Part shown: piece by piece, positions 44,356 through 56,601 of the stretch
How positions within the stretch are numbered: the first letter of the stretch is position 1
Layout: each line of letters begins with the position of its first letter
Assembly: GCA_035048495.1 (NCBI GenBank)
Contig: CM068552.1
Coordinates: 25,360,154 to 25,424,153, forward strand
Length of the DNA stretch: 64,000 bases
Reading direction: 5' to 3'
Source of the DNA: Euptelea pleiosperma
Lineage: Eukaryota > Streptophyta > Magnoliopsida > Ranunculales > Eupteleaceae
Translations under genes and position numbers: made by a program
The notes under the pieces: model-generated
What the model was told of the DNA's origin: nothing
The model's database searches: none
What the model saw: the letters and a program-made list of their open reading frames with translations, nothing else

Positions 44356-46073
44356 GGCGATAGAGGGGTGCGGAAGACTGACTCTCAAATCGAATCAGTC
44401 AAAGGTTAGGACAGGTCCAACTGGGCTTCTACTAAAAAAGTAGCCCTAGACTGGGCAAAAAGTTGCCAGAAGGAGACACTGGAGTAGTGATCCTAAATGA
44501 TGCACATAGGGCAAGCAATATAATCTTATGTCTAAAACAGATCAGGATAAGTTTGAGGATTTATCTTGTTAGTTTGTGGGGTATGGTAGATTATGACAGT
44601 GGGCGGACCACTGGTTTATCTTGTTAACCGCCGAACTAACTTTGTCGCTCTTGGGTTCTCGCTGGGATACACTATTCAAAGCAAATGCTTCAGTACTAAC
44701 TCAAATTAATCACAAGATAATCCGAAGCCTAGACAGACATGCGCACATCGGCTGACTTAAATACGCCCCAGACTTGCCAAATTTGTCAAGCAATAGAGAT
44801 GACTATTCCCTCAGTATAAGTTAGGGTTGGTTTGCGTTCCTAACCCAACAAATAGCAAACCAACAAAGAACCAGGGAAGCCACTGGCAAGCTCGGTATAC
44901 TTGAGTAGTAGGGACCTATGGGTGTGTTAAATAACAGGGACCCACGCTCGTGGACTTATTCGACCTGGGATCGAAGGAAAGACAATCTAGTTTGGCTCTA
45001 GCTCTTGATTCTTTTTATTATAGATAGATCCTGAGGATCAAATTCAACTGGAGTGATGAGGTGGGTGATGAAATCCCATCAGTTTTAAATGGAGCTGGGT
45101 CTGCTCGATTAATGTTCAATTATTAATGGCCACGCCACGCAAGTCAAATAATATGTATGCGAAAACAAATAGATAAGTGGCAATGATTCACCCAATAACA
45201 CTGTATCACACTCAAGGCAAGGATAGGGACTTACCTCCCGTGGGCTACGCCACGGGGTCGCCTCCGTTGGTTAGGGAGGGGTATCCTAATGGCCTTGGGC
45301 CCGACTCCACCACTTTGAGCTTTCGCTCCCTACCCACACTGGATCGTGTTCCTGCAGATTATATATAAGGGTCTAGGTTTGGGATTAGATATGGAAGGTT
45401 CTTGCCTTTTTTTAGGGTGCACAGAATAAATAATTAATTAAGGCAAGTGTGAATTAGTTTCCTAATTCGAGTTGGAATTCGAACGTAGAAATTTTCAAAT
45501 TGGAAAATTTCTAATTTTGAATCGTTTCCTGAATTTTAGAAATCTTTCAAGAAAGTTAAGATATGTAAATCCCGTTCAATTTTAGAATGTTTCCAATATT
45601 AGAATCCTACTAAATTCGAATGTTTCCTTTTTCATATATTTTCAATTTTAGAAGATTTCTAAAGATAGAAACTCTCTCAAATTAGAATGTTTCAATTATG
45701 GAAACCCTAATTTTGCCGGATTTCACAATTGTGGAAACTTTCCAAAAAGTGAAAATCACCGTGTGTGATCTTCTATAAATTCGCAGAGAATGAAAACCCT
45801 AAATTTTTTTTTATTTTTTTTTAATTTATCACTTAATCTAGGGTTTCTAAAAAACTCTAAAACAAGATCTAGCAGATAAGTCCTAAAATAGAATCAAAGA
45901 AATTCCTAAACTATTACAACTATGCACCCGGCCATCCGGGGCATTAAAAATAATTAAAATATTACTAAAAATACTAGAATAGAAAATGGAAAAGTTCCCA
46001 AAATGCTAGATCTTCCCGCTTTAGCAGCTTTCCGATTTCGTCATCTTCGTTCTTTTTCGCACTCCCGTACACC
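44356..46073 (-). other. 5' leader of the large Athila element
   Basis: Noncoding and colinear with 39336-41196. It carries the GAGC-GAAA-GCTC hairpin (45317-45328) and, on the minus strand, CCGTGGCGTAGCCCACGG followed by GAGGTAAGTCCC (about 45226-45256). Confidence 0.75.
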
Positions 46074-46091
46074 CGAGCGACAATGGCGCCA
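46074..46091 (-). other. primer-binding site, tRNA-Asp-like
   Basis: The minus strand reads TGGCGCCATTGTCGCTC two bases after the LTR end. It resembles the tRNA-Asp complement TGGCGCCGTTGCCG with two mismatches. Confidence 0.72.
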
Positions 46092-46093
46092 TA

Positions 46094-48643
46094 TGAAAGT
46101 AGAATTTTTCCGCGTCGTTGGTTACGAAAACCCTAATTTCAACAAGATTTGTAATTTATCTAGTTTTATTCCTGCAAAATTAAGGATTCTTGCACAATGG
46201 AAAGTATGTCGGATGTCGATCCGCACTCGGGGGTTAGTTCGCGCGACTCAAGAACATAAAATGATAGATTTTCTTCATAGAAATTGATGGAAATGATGGT
46301 GGGTTGAGAGTGGTGGTATCGATGATTTCAAAACATGATTTAGGGATTTTTAGAGAAAGAAAATCATTAACTAATGCCAGAAATAACATAATTACTCAAG
46401 CTTCATAAAAAACAACTAAACTACTCTTCATCAATTAAACAAATTGTCTTCTACAATACTCACAATAATTTTGTTTTAAAAATTAACATAAAATAAAAGA
46501 AATTATAGAAGAGATAGAATCTAGAATGAAAAGAAAAACCTAGTGAGACAAAATGAGAGAGACAAAAAGAGCATGATCAAACCTTTGAAATTGTTCGGCC
46601 ATGGAGGAATGGATCGGCCAAGGTGCGGCTTGGATAGGTGGTGTCATCCTTGAGTTGTAGGCGATGAAGCAAGGGGAAGAGCAACACATGTGTTGCTGTT
46701 CGAAGAGGAGGAGCACCACCAAGACTTTGAAAGCGAAGTGATGGCTTGGGAGGTTTTTGAGCAGCAGGGTTGATGCATGGTTGCTGGATGCAACCGGTGG
46801 AAGAGCATGAAGAGATGGATGCTCACGGGCTGGAGTTTGCTTGCCGCACTTAATAGCAAGATTCGGAGGTTGTGGAAGACGGAGGTGGAGCGCACATGTA
46901 CCTCCTTTCTTTCTTCTTCTCCTCTTCTTTCTATTTATTTCTTTTTCTATTTTCTTCCTCACGTTTTGAGAGAACTGTGAAGAGAGGGAGAAGTTAAAGA
47001 GGGCGTTAAATGCTGGAGCACGCTGGAGAAGGAGACGAGCGCCATCGAGATCAAAACCAGCAGTAGTTCTGGATATGTGGATCACCGATGCTGCACTTCA
47101 AGGGGTTGCAAATGCACCTATGATGCAACAGAATTGTGGCAGCAATGGCTGCTACCCAGAAGTGGAGGAGCCCATGGCTTGTGGCACAGTTCGGGTAGCA
47201 ACCCTTGGGCCGCAAAGAGAGAAGAGAGGAGAGGAGTTGTAACGGCTGGGGCGATGGAGAATGGGGCGGCTTGGGTTGAAAGATGTGGGAGATGGAACGG
47301 CCACTTTTGAATGCTATCCTTAGGGTTTTCATCTTGAGCACCGTTTTGGGTTTTGGGTTTTGAAACGTGGGAGAGGGGATATTTTCTTCCACGTTTCCTT
47401 CTTCTCCTCTTATGGAAAGAGTTTCCAAAAAGAAGGAAACATGGAGAGGTCCCCTAAAACGATCCTCCATTCATAGATCAGCAATGTTTTTTTTTTTTTT
47501 TTTCAAAGCCCAAAACGTGTTTCTATTTAATGCATTTTTCCTTCTTTGGAAAATTTTCCACTTCTTTTGGAAATTTCATTTTCAAAAATTGAGACCATCC
47601 ATTCTTTCCAAAATTATTCTCTTCAAGAAAAGGCTTACATCTTGACCCATTCTAAAATATCCCTTTCAAAATCTCCTATTTCCTTTTAAAGCCTTTGGAC
47701 TTTTCTTAAAACTTATTTTGCAAAATATTAATATCTTTTTAAAGGAGTTTTTTTATTTTGAAAATTATATTTTTAACATCCTTGAAATCCATTTTTGGCG
47801 GCCCTTTGATGGATGCACCACTCACATGGCTAAGATCACATTTTCGTGGATAACTGCTCATCGTGTACCGATCTCCTAAAGGATGGGTGTGATGATGATA
47901 GGATGGATGATGGATGATGGATGATGGATGATCCGCTGGTGATCGGATGATAGAATTGGATGGCAATGATCGGATGGATCATGGGACGGTGGAGATCAGC
48001 CAACAGAGGCCGTAGGATAGAGTGATTGTGGGAGGTAAGAGGTTCAGATGATTGATGTTGAGAGTAGAAAGAGAATGAGGATTTAGAGAGAGGAAGGGGA
48101 AAATATTACAAAATAGAGAAAATGCTAGCAGAGGGTCTTGAACCTTGGTCTTTGACTTGATCTTCTGCATGCTTTACCAACTGAGTAAGTCCTCAACTTA
48201 TGTTAGTTGATAAGCCTTAATCTCCTTAGTCTCTTCTTTGAGGGCTTGTCTCTCATTCTCTTTTGATTTTCTCTCAGGCTTTTCCGACTCTCTAGCTCTT
48301 CCAGTCTTGGCCTACATCTTCTTGTCTAAGTCCACTAGCTCTCTATGCTGTGATCAAAGGCTCTGGCAGTCAGTTGTTGGCCCACAATCCCTAAAATTCT
48401 CCAATCAAGTTTCCTGCTACAAAAGAAGCGCATAATGAGACTTAATCAAAACGTCTTTATATCTAGACTTCCAAAAATGTGTTTAATGCATGCAAACATA
48501 CCATTACGTCCAGAAAAATGTGTTCTTCGCAACAGAAGAGACTCTTATGTAGAAAAGTGGATAAATAGAGAAGTTTTACGTAGGAGAGTGTGATAACGCT
48601 AAAGGGATAATTGCTTAAAATAAGCACTTTTGAGCGAATATCA
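46094..48643 (-). repeat. 5' LTR of the large Athila element (2.6 kb)
   Basis: Plus-strand ends are TGAAAGTAGAATTT and GAGCGAATATCA, followed by the target duplication GTTGG. It matches 15450-17820 closely apart from about 200 bp extra near 47000-47200. Confidence 0.9.
48134..48188 (-). promoter_or_regulatory. tRNA-like Pol III A-box/B-box unit in LTR
   Basis: B-box GGTTCAAGACC (48144-48134, minus) and A-box TTACTCAGTTGG (48188-48177), starts 44 nt apart. Confidence 0.56.
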
Positions 48644-49707
48644 GTTGGGTTGCTCAAAGATTCAACTTGGAGCCCAACCCAGTTTTGATCGAGTTTTCAA
48701 AATCAGGCCGCCCCCGAGTATTGAAGAGCCCAACCCAACCTGAGCGCAACGTCGGGTTGAGCCCGCCCAAGTTGCAACCCTAGTGTGGCATGATGGGCAT
48801 GTGGAGAGGTCAATTGAGTGATGTTTTTGCCCCAATGCAACAAGTGTTGGGGTGGGGGTTTTCTGGATGGTGGGACTAGAAAATGTTAAGATAATGCCAC
48901 TAGGAGAGGGAATGGGTTCAACCGGGTTAAACCAAAGATCTTGTGAGGTGTGTGAGGTCTATATTTTCATATTGGCTAATCCCGTGTGACAAAATAACAA
49001 TGTATATTATTCCATCTATCATACTTTGTTATGTGGGTAGTTAGGTAAGTGAGAGTGTCTGTTTGAGGTTCCATCACTCAAGAACTACCAGAAGCCTATC
49101 AGATCAGAAGATCAAGATATTTGAAGAGAATGAAAGCTTCAATCGATCGCGCAGTATTGTATTAGGTTGATAAGTGACTTGGCTTAAAGCTTTGATGATT
49201 AACTCATATAATAAAAAACCTTGGGTAGGGTCAGGAGTATGACCCTAGCCCGACCCTTATTTAATTAGAAGGGCCTTACATATATTTGACCTCGACTCGA
49301 TCCTAAGGGCTTGAAATTTATAAATAGTCCTCTTTTTTTGGGGTTTCAAAGGGCTGGGCTGGACTGAGCTCCCTTACAAGAGGGTCGGATTGACACACCC
49401 ACATATAATGCATAAGTAGTAAAGATCATGATATGAATGTATGAAGTGCAGATTCAAAAATCAGTAATAATGGTAGGCCCAAGTCATAACCCCCCGGCCC
49501 ACACTAGACATTACTCATGAGTCTATCTATAAGCATGCAATATAATAGTCAATTTCATTTCCATTAATTTATCATCATTCATCTTAATTAATCAGGACCC
49601 GATCCCACAATGTTATTTGGAACACTAGAAATACCAACTGGTTTCTCACCACCCAATTATGGTCTCTCTCCAAAATTGAACTGCAATCTCATAATCCAAG
49701 TCACCAA

Positions 49708-49710
<3 letters not shown>
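48644..49710. other. intergenic flank; right half of split hAT-MITE-like repeat
   Basis: 48649-48782 is the right half of the GGGTTGGG-rich repeat begun at 15344 and ends TTGCAACCCTA. A second patch with GACCCTAGCCCGACCC and GGGCTGGGCT phrases lies at about 49210-49390. The rest holds nothing I can identify. Confidence 0.45.
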
Positions 49711-49743
<33 letters not shown>

Positions 49744-49772
49744 TATATGTATGTATGTATATATGTATATCC
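49711..49772 (+). repeat. (ATGT)n / (AT)n microsatellite
   Basis: Tandem ATGT units interrupted by ATATAT. Confidence 0.92.
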
Positions 49773-50830
49773 AAATTCACCAGGTGGAGTATCTCATAAT
49801 CGATTTCACCACTAGTCAGACGTTCGACGACTATAGCATTACTAAGGATCCAAAGTTCATCCGGTGCAGTTGCCCACTTACGTCCACAGCTAATAGCCCA
49901 CTGGGCAATCATATATCTCTAGTGTTCGGCCAATCACACAATTTAAAAATCATGATTCTCTTTTAAAATGCTTGATGCCTTTTAAATTTTTGAAACATTC
50001 ATCAACACGTGCAATCGATCAATACGTTAGAAATATGCGAGTTTATAATATAATATATTTAAAAAGAAAATATTTTTAGTGTAGTGTGTGAATTTAATTC
50101 ATTTGGTACCAAAAACTAGCTCATTTTCGGTTAACCACATCTAATACGTTAAAACCAATCAGACTTTGATAAATCACGTCAAAGTGAGTGAATCAAACCG
50201 AACATATTTTGATTAAGAATGCAGGTAATCAAGATTAAGTCAACTCGGCTAAAATTCAGTAAATTCAATTTTGAATAAAAGTTTTTATAAGACCCTATCC
50301 TAATTGAAAACCCTAAACTGACTCTCGAGGATTAACAAGTGCTCAATAGACTCCCACTAAAATTTGCCCGCGATAACCTATTATTGTTATTCATACTTCA
50401 CTTAATTTTTTTTGTTTGTTTTTTACGATTGATCGATACCCAACTGGTGAACATGTTCGTTCACTTCTTATTGTTAAGAATTTCCCACATCTACGATTGC
50501 TTTTAACGTACTTATCATCGTGCAGTTAATCATTGTGTAGCAATGCGTGCTTGTACACGCCACCCGATAAGACAACTCGCTCACTCTAATATTTTAAATT
50601 TATTCGATTCACATTTTATTAGATTTGCAATTGACCACATTTTATTTTATTTGGTTTTGTGTTGTTCACTTTAGTTTATTTTATTTTCATTTAGCTTGTT
50701 TCCCATATTTAGTTGTATGGCATTGTTGTTATCGTTATTATCAACTTTACTTATTAAATAGTTTTTCTGCCATTCCACCAATTTTTTTGTACTTTATTTA
50801 TTTCCCATATTTCCCCCTTATTTTTCTTTC
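49773..50830. other. AT-rich intergenic sequence
   Basis: No gene, RNA or repeat that I can support. Short T-rich open frames look random. Confidence 0.5.
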
Positions 50831-51428
50831 GAAAAATTTCATAAACGAAAATAAACTTAAATGTATTTACAAAAACAAAAAACTTTCTGACATTTACGAA
50901 AAAAATAACTAATCGCCCTTTCAAAAGGCGTCTCACCCTAACAAAAATTAAAGCTGAAAAAGGCTGACAGGGCTCTGTACAGACGCCCTTTAAAAGGGCG
51001 TTTGCCCATAAAGGAGTAAAAGTTCTGTCAGCAATACGTGGACTCTGACCTTATGGATGTTTGGCCAGTCCCTCAGTGGACCTGCAAACCAAAAATCAGC
51101 ATGATTAGTAATTTACAACCTTTGGATCTCTACACTCAAATAATGTTCAAAATCCCACGGTTAAAATCAACCTGTGAAAATAACTTCAATCCAACGCTTT
51201 ATAAACCATTGATCATGTTTATTTTTGGGCTGTAGGCCCACCTAGTGATTGGCCGAACATCCATACGGTCAGCGTCCACTAAGAGTGTGCGATGTGGCCC
51301 GTATTGCTGATAGAAGTTTTATTTCTCTACGGGAAAACGCCCTTTTAAAGGGTGTCGTTTGTCAGCCCTTTTCAGCTTTAATTTTTGTAAATACATTTAT
51401 TTTTTTTCGCTTATGAAATTTTCCGTTT
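50831..51428. mobile_element. foldback (long inverted repeat) MITE-like element, about 0.6 kb
   Basis: The left arm (from 50831, AAAAATTTCATAAACGAAAA) is matched in reverse complement by the right arm ending near 51428. Paired landmarks are AAATGTATTTAC at 50859 with GTAAATACATTT at 51388; AATTAAAGCTGAAAA near 50946 with its complement near 51369; CAGCAATACG at 51029 with CGTATTGCTG at 51300; and GACC-TATGGATGTT near 51047 with its complement near 51260. The arms are about 290 bp and almost meet. The left arm has about 60 bp extra. Palindromes of the form ACGCCCTTTAAAAGGGCGT (50983-51001) recur. I find no target duplication, so the superfamily is unassigned. Confidence 0.75.
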
Positions 51429-52424
51429 TTCTTTTCATAAACATATTGGTTAAATATGTGAATTTATACAATTATTTTATTATTTTATTGGTATCTATGT
51501 TTATTTTGTTTGCTATTAGCTTACTAACATGTGATTTCTAGTTATTTGTTTATGTTCACTTGTCTTTTGCGTACTTGATCAAACTTTAATATTTTATTCT
51601 TAATACATGGTTATATTTCCTTTTACATTTGCATATATTCCACATATTCATTGGCTTCATTTATACTTTGTTGTTTCTTTCAACGGTCCAGATTTTGGGG
51701 CTGGTATATAGCTTGGTCCATATAGAGATCACCAACCAAGGGAATGGATTAATTTGAGTTGGGTTGTGTCTGAACACATGGGATGAGAAATAGATGAGAA
51801 CAGTAAGTTGATGGCAAGACGTATCATTGGGTCATTTGGAAAGGATGAAATCTGGGGTTTGCTAGAACAAATGTTGAACAAGGTGGTGATGATCTCAAGG
51901 TGGTCCATCACTTGATGGACCCAAACATGCCAAAAATCATCTTTAGTTTGTGATCACTAGTGGCCCACCAATTGATGGACCCACACACTAAAATCAGCCT
52001 ATTGGTGATTTGTGCCCATTAGATTGATGGTTGGTGGTCTACTAGCCATTGGATTGATTTGCTTTTTTTTTCCATTATATTCATTTATATTTATTATTAC
52101 TTTCTTTTCATCATTTTTTTTTCATTTCATTTTTTCTTTAAAGACCCTATGTTGGGCCCAACAAAACTGTACTTACCCCAACTCATTGAAATCTACATTT
52201 TTTTTTGTTTTCACTCTTTTCATTAAAAAAAAGAGGTGTTGCCCTACTGAAAGAAAAGTTGCAGGTCTAGTAACAAAGAGCTCCCTCCTAACCCAAATCC
52301 ACGGCAATAAAGGCCCAAACTACCCACTCACGGACCCAGTAGACCTCTCTCACTACCCTTCAATCCCAACACCTTTCTAGTGGAGGAAAAAGAACACAAT
52401 GATATATATGTATATATATAAGCA
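51429..52424. other. intergenic sequence
   Basis: No supported feature. It includes two related phrases, TCCATCACTTGATGGACCCA (near 51904) and CCACCAATTGATGGACCCA (near 51965), and T-rich runs. Confidence 0.45.
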
Positions 52425-53060
52425 TGCATGCGACTCATGTGACTCTAGGAATATCAGAATTGCCTTTCCGACAATGCTACGTTTTACGTCTTCAGCCAGA
52501 CACAATGGGGTTACTCAAAGCACCCCCAAACAAGTTAAAGCACATGGAGACTAATTGAATCATCAGTCTTCTCTACTCCTCAATTGGAGCTTAAATCGCT
52601 TTTCTTCGAGCTAACCTATCCCTTTCTTGGACGCAAAAGTATTTGTAGGTTCTTTCTCAATAGAAACTAATAGGGTGTATTAGGTTCTCTGTCCATAGTT
52701 AGCAGAGGCGCAAACTCATTGAGTGGAACGGAGGTAGACATCAAATGAGTTGACTCTAGTAAATCATTAAGTGCAGATATGGCTAATTCTGATTGGAAGT
52801 CGGCCCAAAAATGTTCTAGACACTGACTTAAAATATCCTCGGGAGAGTCCGGAGTTAGACTCTCTGCGGCACACAGTTCCGTCCCTACACTCGATGTGTG
52901 CATTTGTGGTTGTGAGGAATGGTCAACTTAGAATGATTGGGATCCTATTGTCTGAACACGGTTCTGTGTCGAGAATGATGAAGTCTACTCGGTAATAAAA
53001 GTCAACGACTTTCACAAGGAAATCTTCAATAATTCATCGATAAATTTTGATCAATTGGTT
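52425..53060 (-). pseudogene. pol: Athila protease/3' region scrap
   Basis: Minus-strand remnant of Athila internal sequence. ELCAAESLTPDSPEDILSQC with the following HFWADFQSELAISALNDLLES corresponds to the post-protease segment of the inner element. Further on it matches the CTAGGAATATCAGAATTG and TTTTACGTCTTCAGCC phrases of the 3' regions (compare 19560-19610). RT and integrase are missing between these parts, the same deletion type as in the non-autonomous copies. No LTR adjoins it. Confidence 0.7.
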
Positions 53061-53064
53061 TCCA

Positions 53065-53330
53065 TGCTACCAAAGCTTCGCCGGCAGTTTTAAGCTGCCG
53101 CATAGGCTTTGAGAAAAGATCAACACTGGCGGTTTTAAATCGTCGGCATTGGTGTTCCCTCAATAGTTTATAACCGTCGGCGTTGATAATTCCCGACAGT
53201 AAGAAAACCCCAGTGTTGGCCTTTTCTTAACACCGTCAGCAAAATTCTAGCGGTTTATGTGGCGGCTTAAAACCGCCGATGAAGGTGTATCACCGGCAGT
53301 TTTAAACTGCTGGTGATGGTAATTAGAAAG
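53065..53330. repeat. CACTA-like subterminal repeat patch
   Basis: At least eight short units of the type CGGCAGTTTTAA, GGCGGTTTTAAAT, ATAACCGTCGG, CGGCTTAAAACCGCCG and TTTAAACTGC occur in both orientations. Such GCCGGCGGTTTTAAA arrays are typical of the subterminal regions of CACTA DNA transposons. No CACTA terminus or transposase is visible. Confidence 0.45.
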
Positions 53331-53356
53331 AAAAAAAAAGACACTTAGTATGCCAC

Positions 53357-56300
53357 TGTAATACCCCTGAACTTTCGTTCTAGGGTATTATGATAATTTT
53401 ATAAAAAAAAAAATTAGACTTTTGTTGTTATATTTATGTTTAGATATCATGTATGAACATGTGTATCAATTTTGATTGCATTCTGACAACTTCGAAAATT
53501 AGGGTTTTATGGGACCCACAAGAGTTGACTTTCCTAGAAAATTCATTTGACATTTGATCGACGAACGGATAGTTTCAGCACGATCGTATACTTATATAGA
53601 TCCTAAATATCCAATAATATGACCAACTATATTTTTCTTATTTTTAAGCTAAATTTTATGTGGGACCCGCATCTTATGGTTTCTAGATCTTGTAAAGAGA
53701 CTCTAAAACTGTAACGAACATTTTTGTTAAAAAATGTATTTTTGTAATTTTTAACTTTTCCACTATTTTATATTTTTAAATAAATTTGAAATGAGTACGA
53801 GACTCACAGAACAAGTTCCAAGTCAATCTGATGAGAGGTTGACCATTTTTTGGGACTTTGATCAATTGCTGAAATTTTGTGTATTAGAATATTTTATTTG
53901 AATTTTAAGTGTGTGACAAGTGTCAACATCTTATTAATTATGAACTTTTAAATTATATGATATAAATTAATGAATGATTGTTGTGTATTAATATATTATA
54001 ATGTATAGTTTAATGTTCATATATATTTATTATATCAAACCATCACCTTTTGAGGAAATATGGCATAATTGTAATTAATAACTATTTTAATGATTAATAT
54101 AAGTAATTTCATAATTAATTAAGTTATAATTATTGGGTGGGCTGTAGGGCCAATTTAGAGTCATTTTGGTCTTAAGAATAACTTTAATTGAAGCCCGATT
54201 GATACCCATGGGCCTTGGGCCCATTTCTAACCTATTAGTAATTCAAAATATGAGTTTTGAAGAGTTGAAAAAGTCACACCTGTGAAAGCTACGAATTTCA
54301 CCAATTCCCTTTTGTTGCTCAACAACTTGAGAGAAACTCTCTCAATTCAAATTTCAAACCTTCTATCCCTTGTGTTATTAAACAAGACAACCTAATAGAA
54401 TTATCAATAGCCAATATTTTTGGATCCCATTATTATTTTCAAAAACCTCACTTCTCTCTCCTAAATTCTTTTCCATTTTATCTCTTTAAGCTTCCATTAA
54501 AAACCCATCACAAAACTCTATTAAAGAAGTGGGAGAGCTTTGATTAAGCCTTCATCCGAACTCCGATTGAAGTCGAAGTAAAAGGGAGAATTGAAAGGGA
54601 CACCGAAGAGAATAACATACTCTGAGGAGAGTCCGATCTGACCACTTTCAAATTCAGAGAAAATTTTCATTTTTTATTAAAAAAAACCAAAAAGGTGTGT
54701 GATAACCGTGAGTGGTTCTAACCATGTCTATTTTATTCTTCCATAATTATTTACCTATGTGATGTGTATATTTAAATTATCTATTTTTCATGATATTTAA
54801 GTGATGTTGATCATATGTGATTATTGCTTTTAATAGAACATGATGATGAGATGATAGTTTTTACATGATTATGTAATGATTTTATTATGAGCTTGCGATG
54901 AGCATGATTGGAGGGATTTGGCCATGATGTGTTCCACAATGGACAATACAGCCATACCCTATGGATTTATATATCACTTAGAGTTTTATGATGGCCTATG
55001 GCCTCATTCTTGCATCAGGCATCTTGGGGGGGAGTTGTGCATTGTGATGAAGCTATATTATTTAGACCAGTGAGGTCACTCCTAGTGAGGGAAAGAGATG
55101 GAAACCCCATGTGGTTGAATATCTAAAAATTAAAAAGGGCCCGGAGCCCTAGGGTGCAAGACCCCAAACTTTATATTTCCTACAGAAGGGCCCTTGTGTG
55201 GTCAATCTCCCCATGGTAAGGAAGGACTTGGAGACCCGTGTATGGTTTGAGTGAACGGGGGTGAGTACATCTATCATGCATGTTACCGACTCTTATTTCT
55301 CTTTATTCATGATTTAAATTATTTAACATGTGCTTAGCATGATAAATTATTATTGCATTATAAAATACATGTTGGACTACAAGTGGTACACTGAGTCCTT
55401 TTGGACTAACGGCGTTTGTCGATATATTTTTTAGATTTGGCTGATGATATCTATAAAGACTCGAATGATTGGGTAGATCCGAATTTGGAGGATCTACATG
55501 ATGATGTTGTGAGAATGATGATATTTATGTATAGGAGGGCTAGATAGCCATACACTCATTTTAGAAACATTTACATGTTTTGGCTACTTAGAATTAAAAC
55601 AAGCTTGTTCTAGCTTGATTTTTGAGGGTTTGTCATCATTTTATTTTATAACATGTTTGAGTTGTAAACATGATTTGATTGAATTTATGATATAATTCCT
55701 CATTATTTTTTTTATAATTATGAGCATATTTTAAATGATAAAATGAATGCCCTAGTACAATCCCATTTTGACCAGTACACTTATCGGGTTCCAAAAGATT
55801 TAGTCACCAAAATGTAAAACAAGACAGCAACCAATTTTTCTATATTGTGGTACATTTTCTAATATATATAGATGGCATAACTGGTTTCTAAACAGTAGGG
55901 ATGTTTTGAAGCCCACTGAGTTAGCTTTCCAAACATATTTACATTTTCTGCAGATTCGATCTGTACTAAAAGTTATGATCGAAACACTAATAGTATGTCA
56001 GAAAAACCTGAGTTTAGATTCTGTGTTGTGTAGTGATTTCGGAAGGGAAGATGATTCTTTCTCAGATTTATCAGAATAACTAATTGTAGATCTCTGCGAG
56101 TCCTTTCCGAGAACGTATGGCCCATTCATAGATTCTTAATAACGAAAGAGATATGGTCAAAATATTGCATTGCTGCCTTATTTGGACTTAGTCAAATTCT
56201 AGCTATTTTACCTTAGCCAAATTTTGAGACCTGACCAAGTCAACTGAGTTGACTTATACCTAGACCATATGGACTTAATAGGTTACCCTAGACTTGACTT

Positions 56301-56596
56301 AAGATAATTAAATCTATTTAATTAATTCATAATGAGCCTCTCGTAGATTGTAGAACAACCTAGTTGATCAACGTACTTAATTTAACTTTGATAATTGAAC
56401 AATCGCGTAGGATCATTCTAGGGTTACTTCCGCACCTATATATTTTTATACTTAGTGGGTTTTCGAATAAACCTTAGTAGTCTAATTGACCTAATTGGAC
56501 TACTAGGGGACATTCATTGATCACCTCTGGGTTCGGGTACGGGTCGATCTATGAATTTTTGGGTCGTATCTGGGTATCCGGATTCGGGGCGTGGCA
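53357..56596 (+). mobile_element. chromovirus-like solo LTR (3.2 kb)
   Basis: It begins TGTAATACCCCTGAAC and ends GGATTCGGGGCGTGGCA. Flanking 5-mers GCCAC (53352-53356) and GCCGC (56597-56601) match at four of five positions. The 5' end forms the same stem-loop as the LTR at 11508-14974, and the 3' ends agree (GGTCGTATCTGGGTATCCGGATTCGGGG). The interior differs: it lacks the 190-bp tandem array. No internal region is present. The lineage is probably Tekay/Del-type, by terminal sequence only. Confidence 0.82.
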
Positions 56597-56601
56597 GCCG
56601 C

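Larger units (their letters stand above)
15450..48643 (-). mobile_element. large non-autonomous Athila-type element with nested insertions
   Basis: Identical GTTGG direct repeats (15445-15449 and 48644-48648) bound a minus-strand element. Its two LTRs, 15450-17820 and 46094-48643, are closely alike apart from an indel of about 200 bp near 47000-47200. Primer-binding site, leader and degenerate gag are at 42799-46093. The protease-derived ORFs and the 3' region are at 17821-24847. The body also contains a further LTR (20666-22173) and the complete inner element 24848-42793. RT and integrase are absent from this element's own sequence. Confidence 0.88.
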
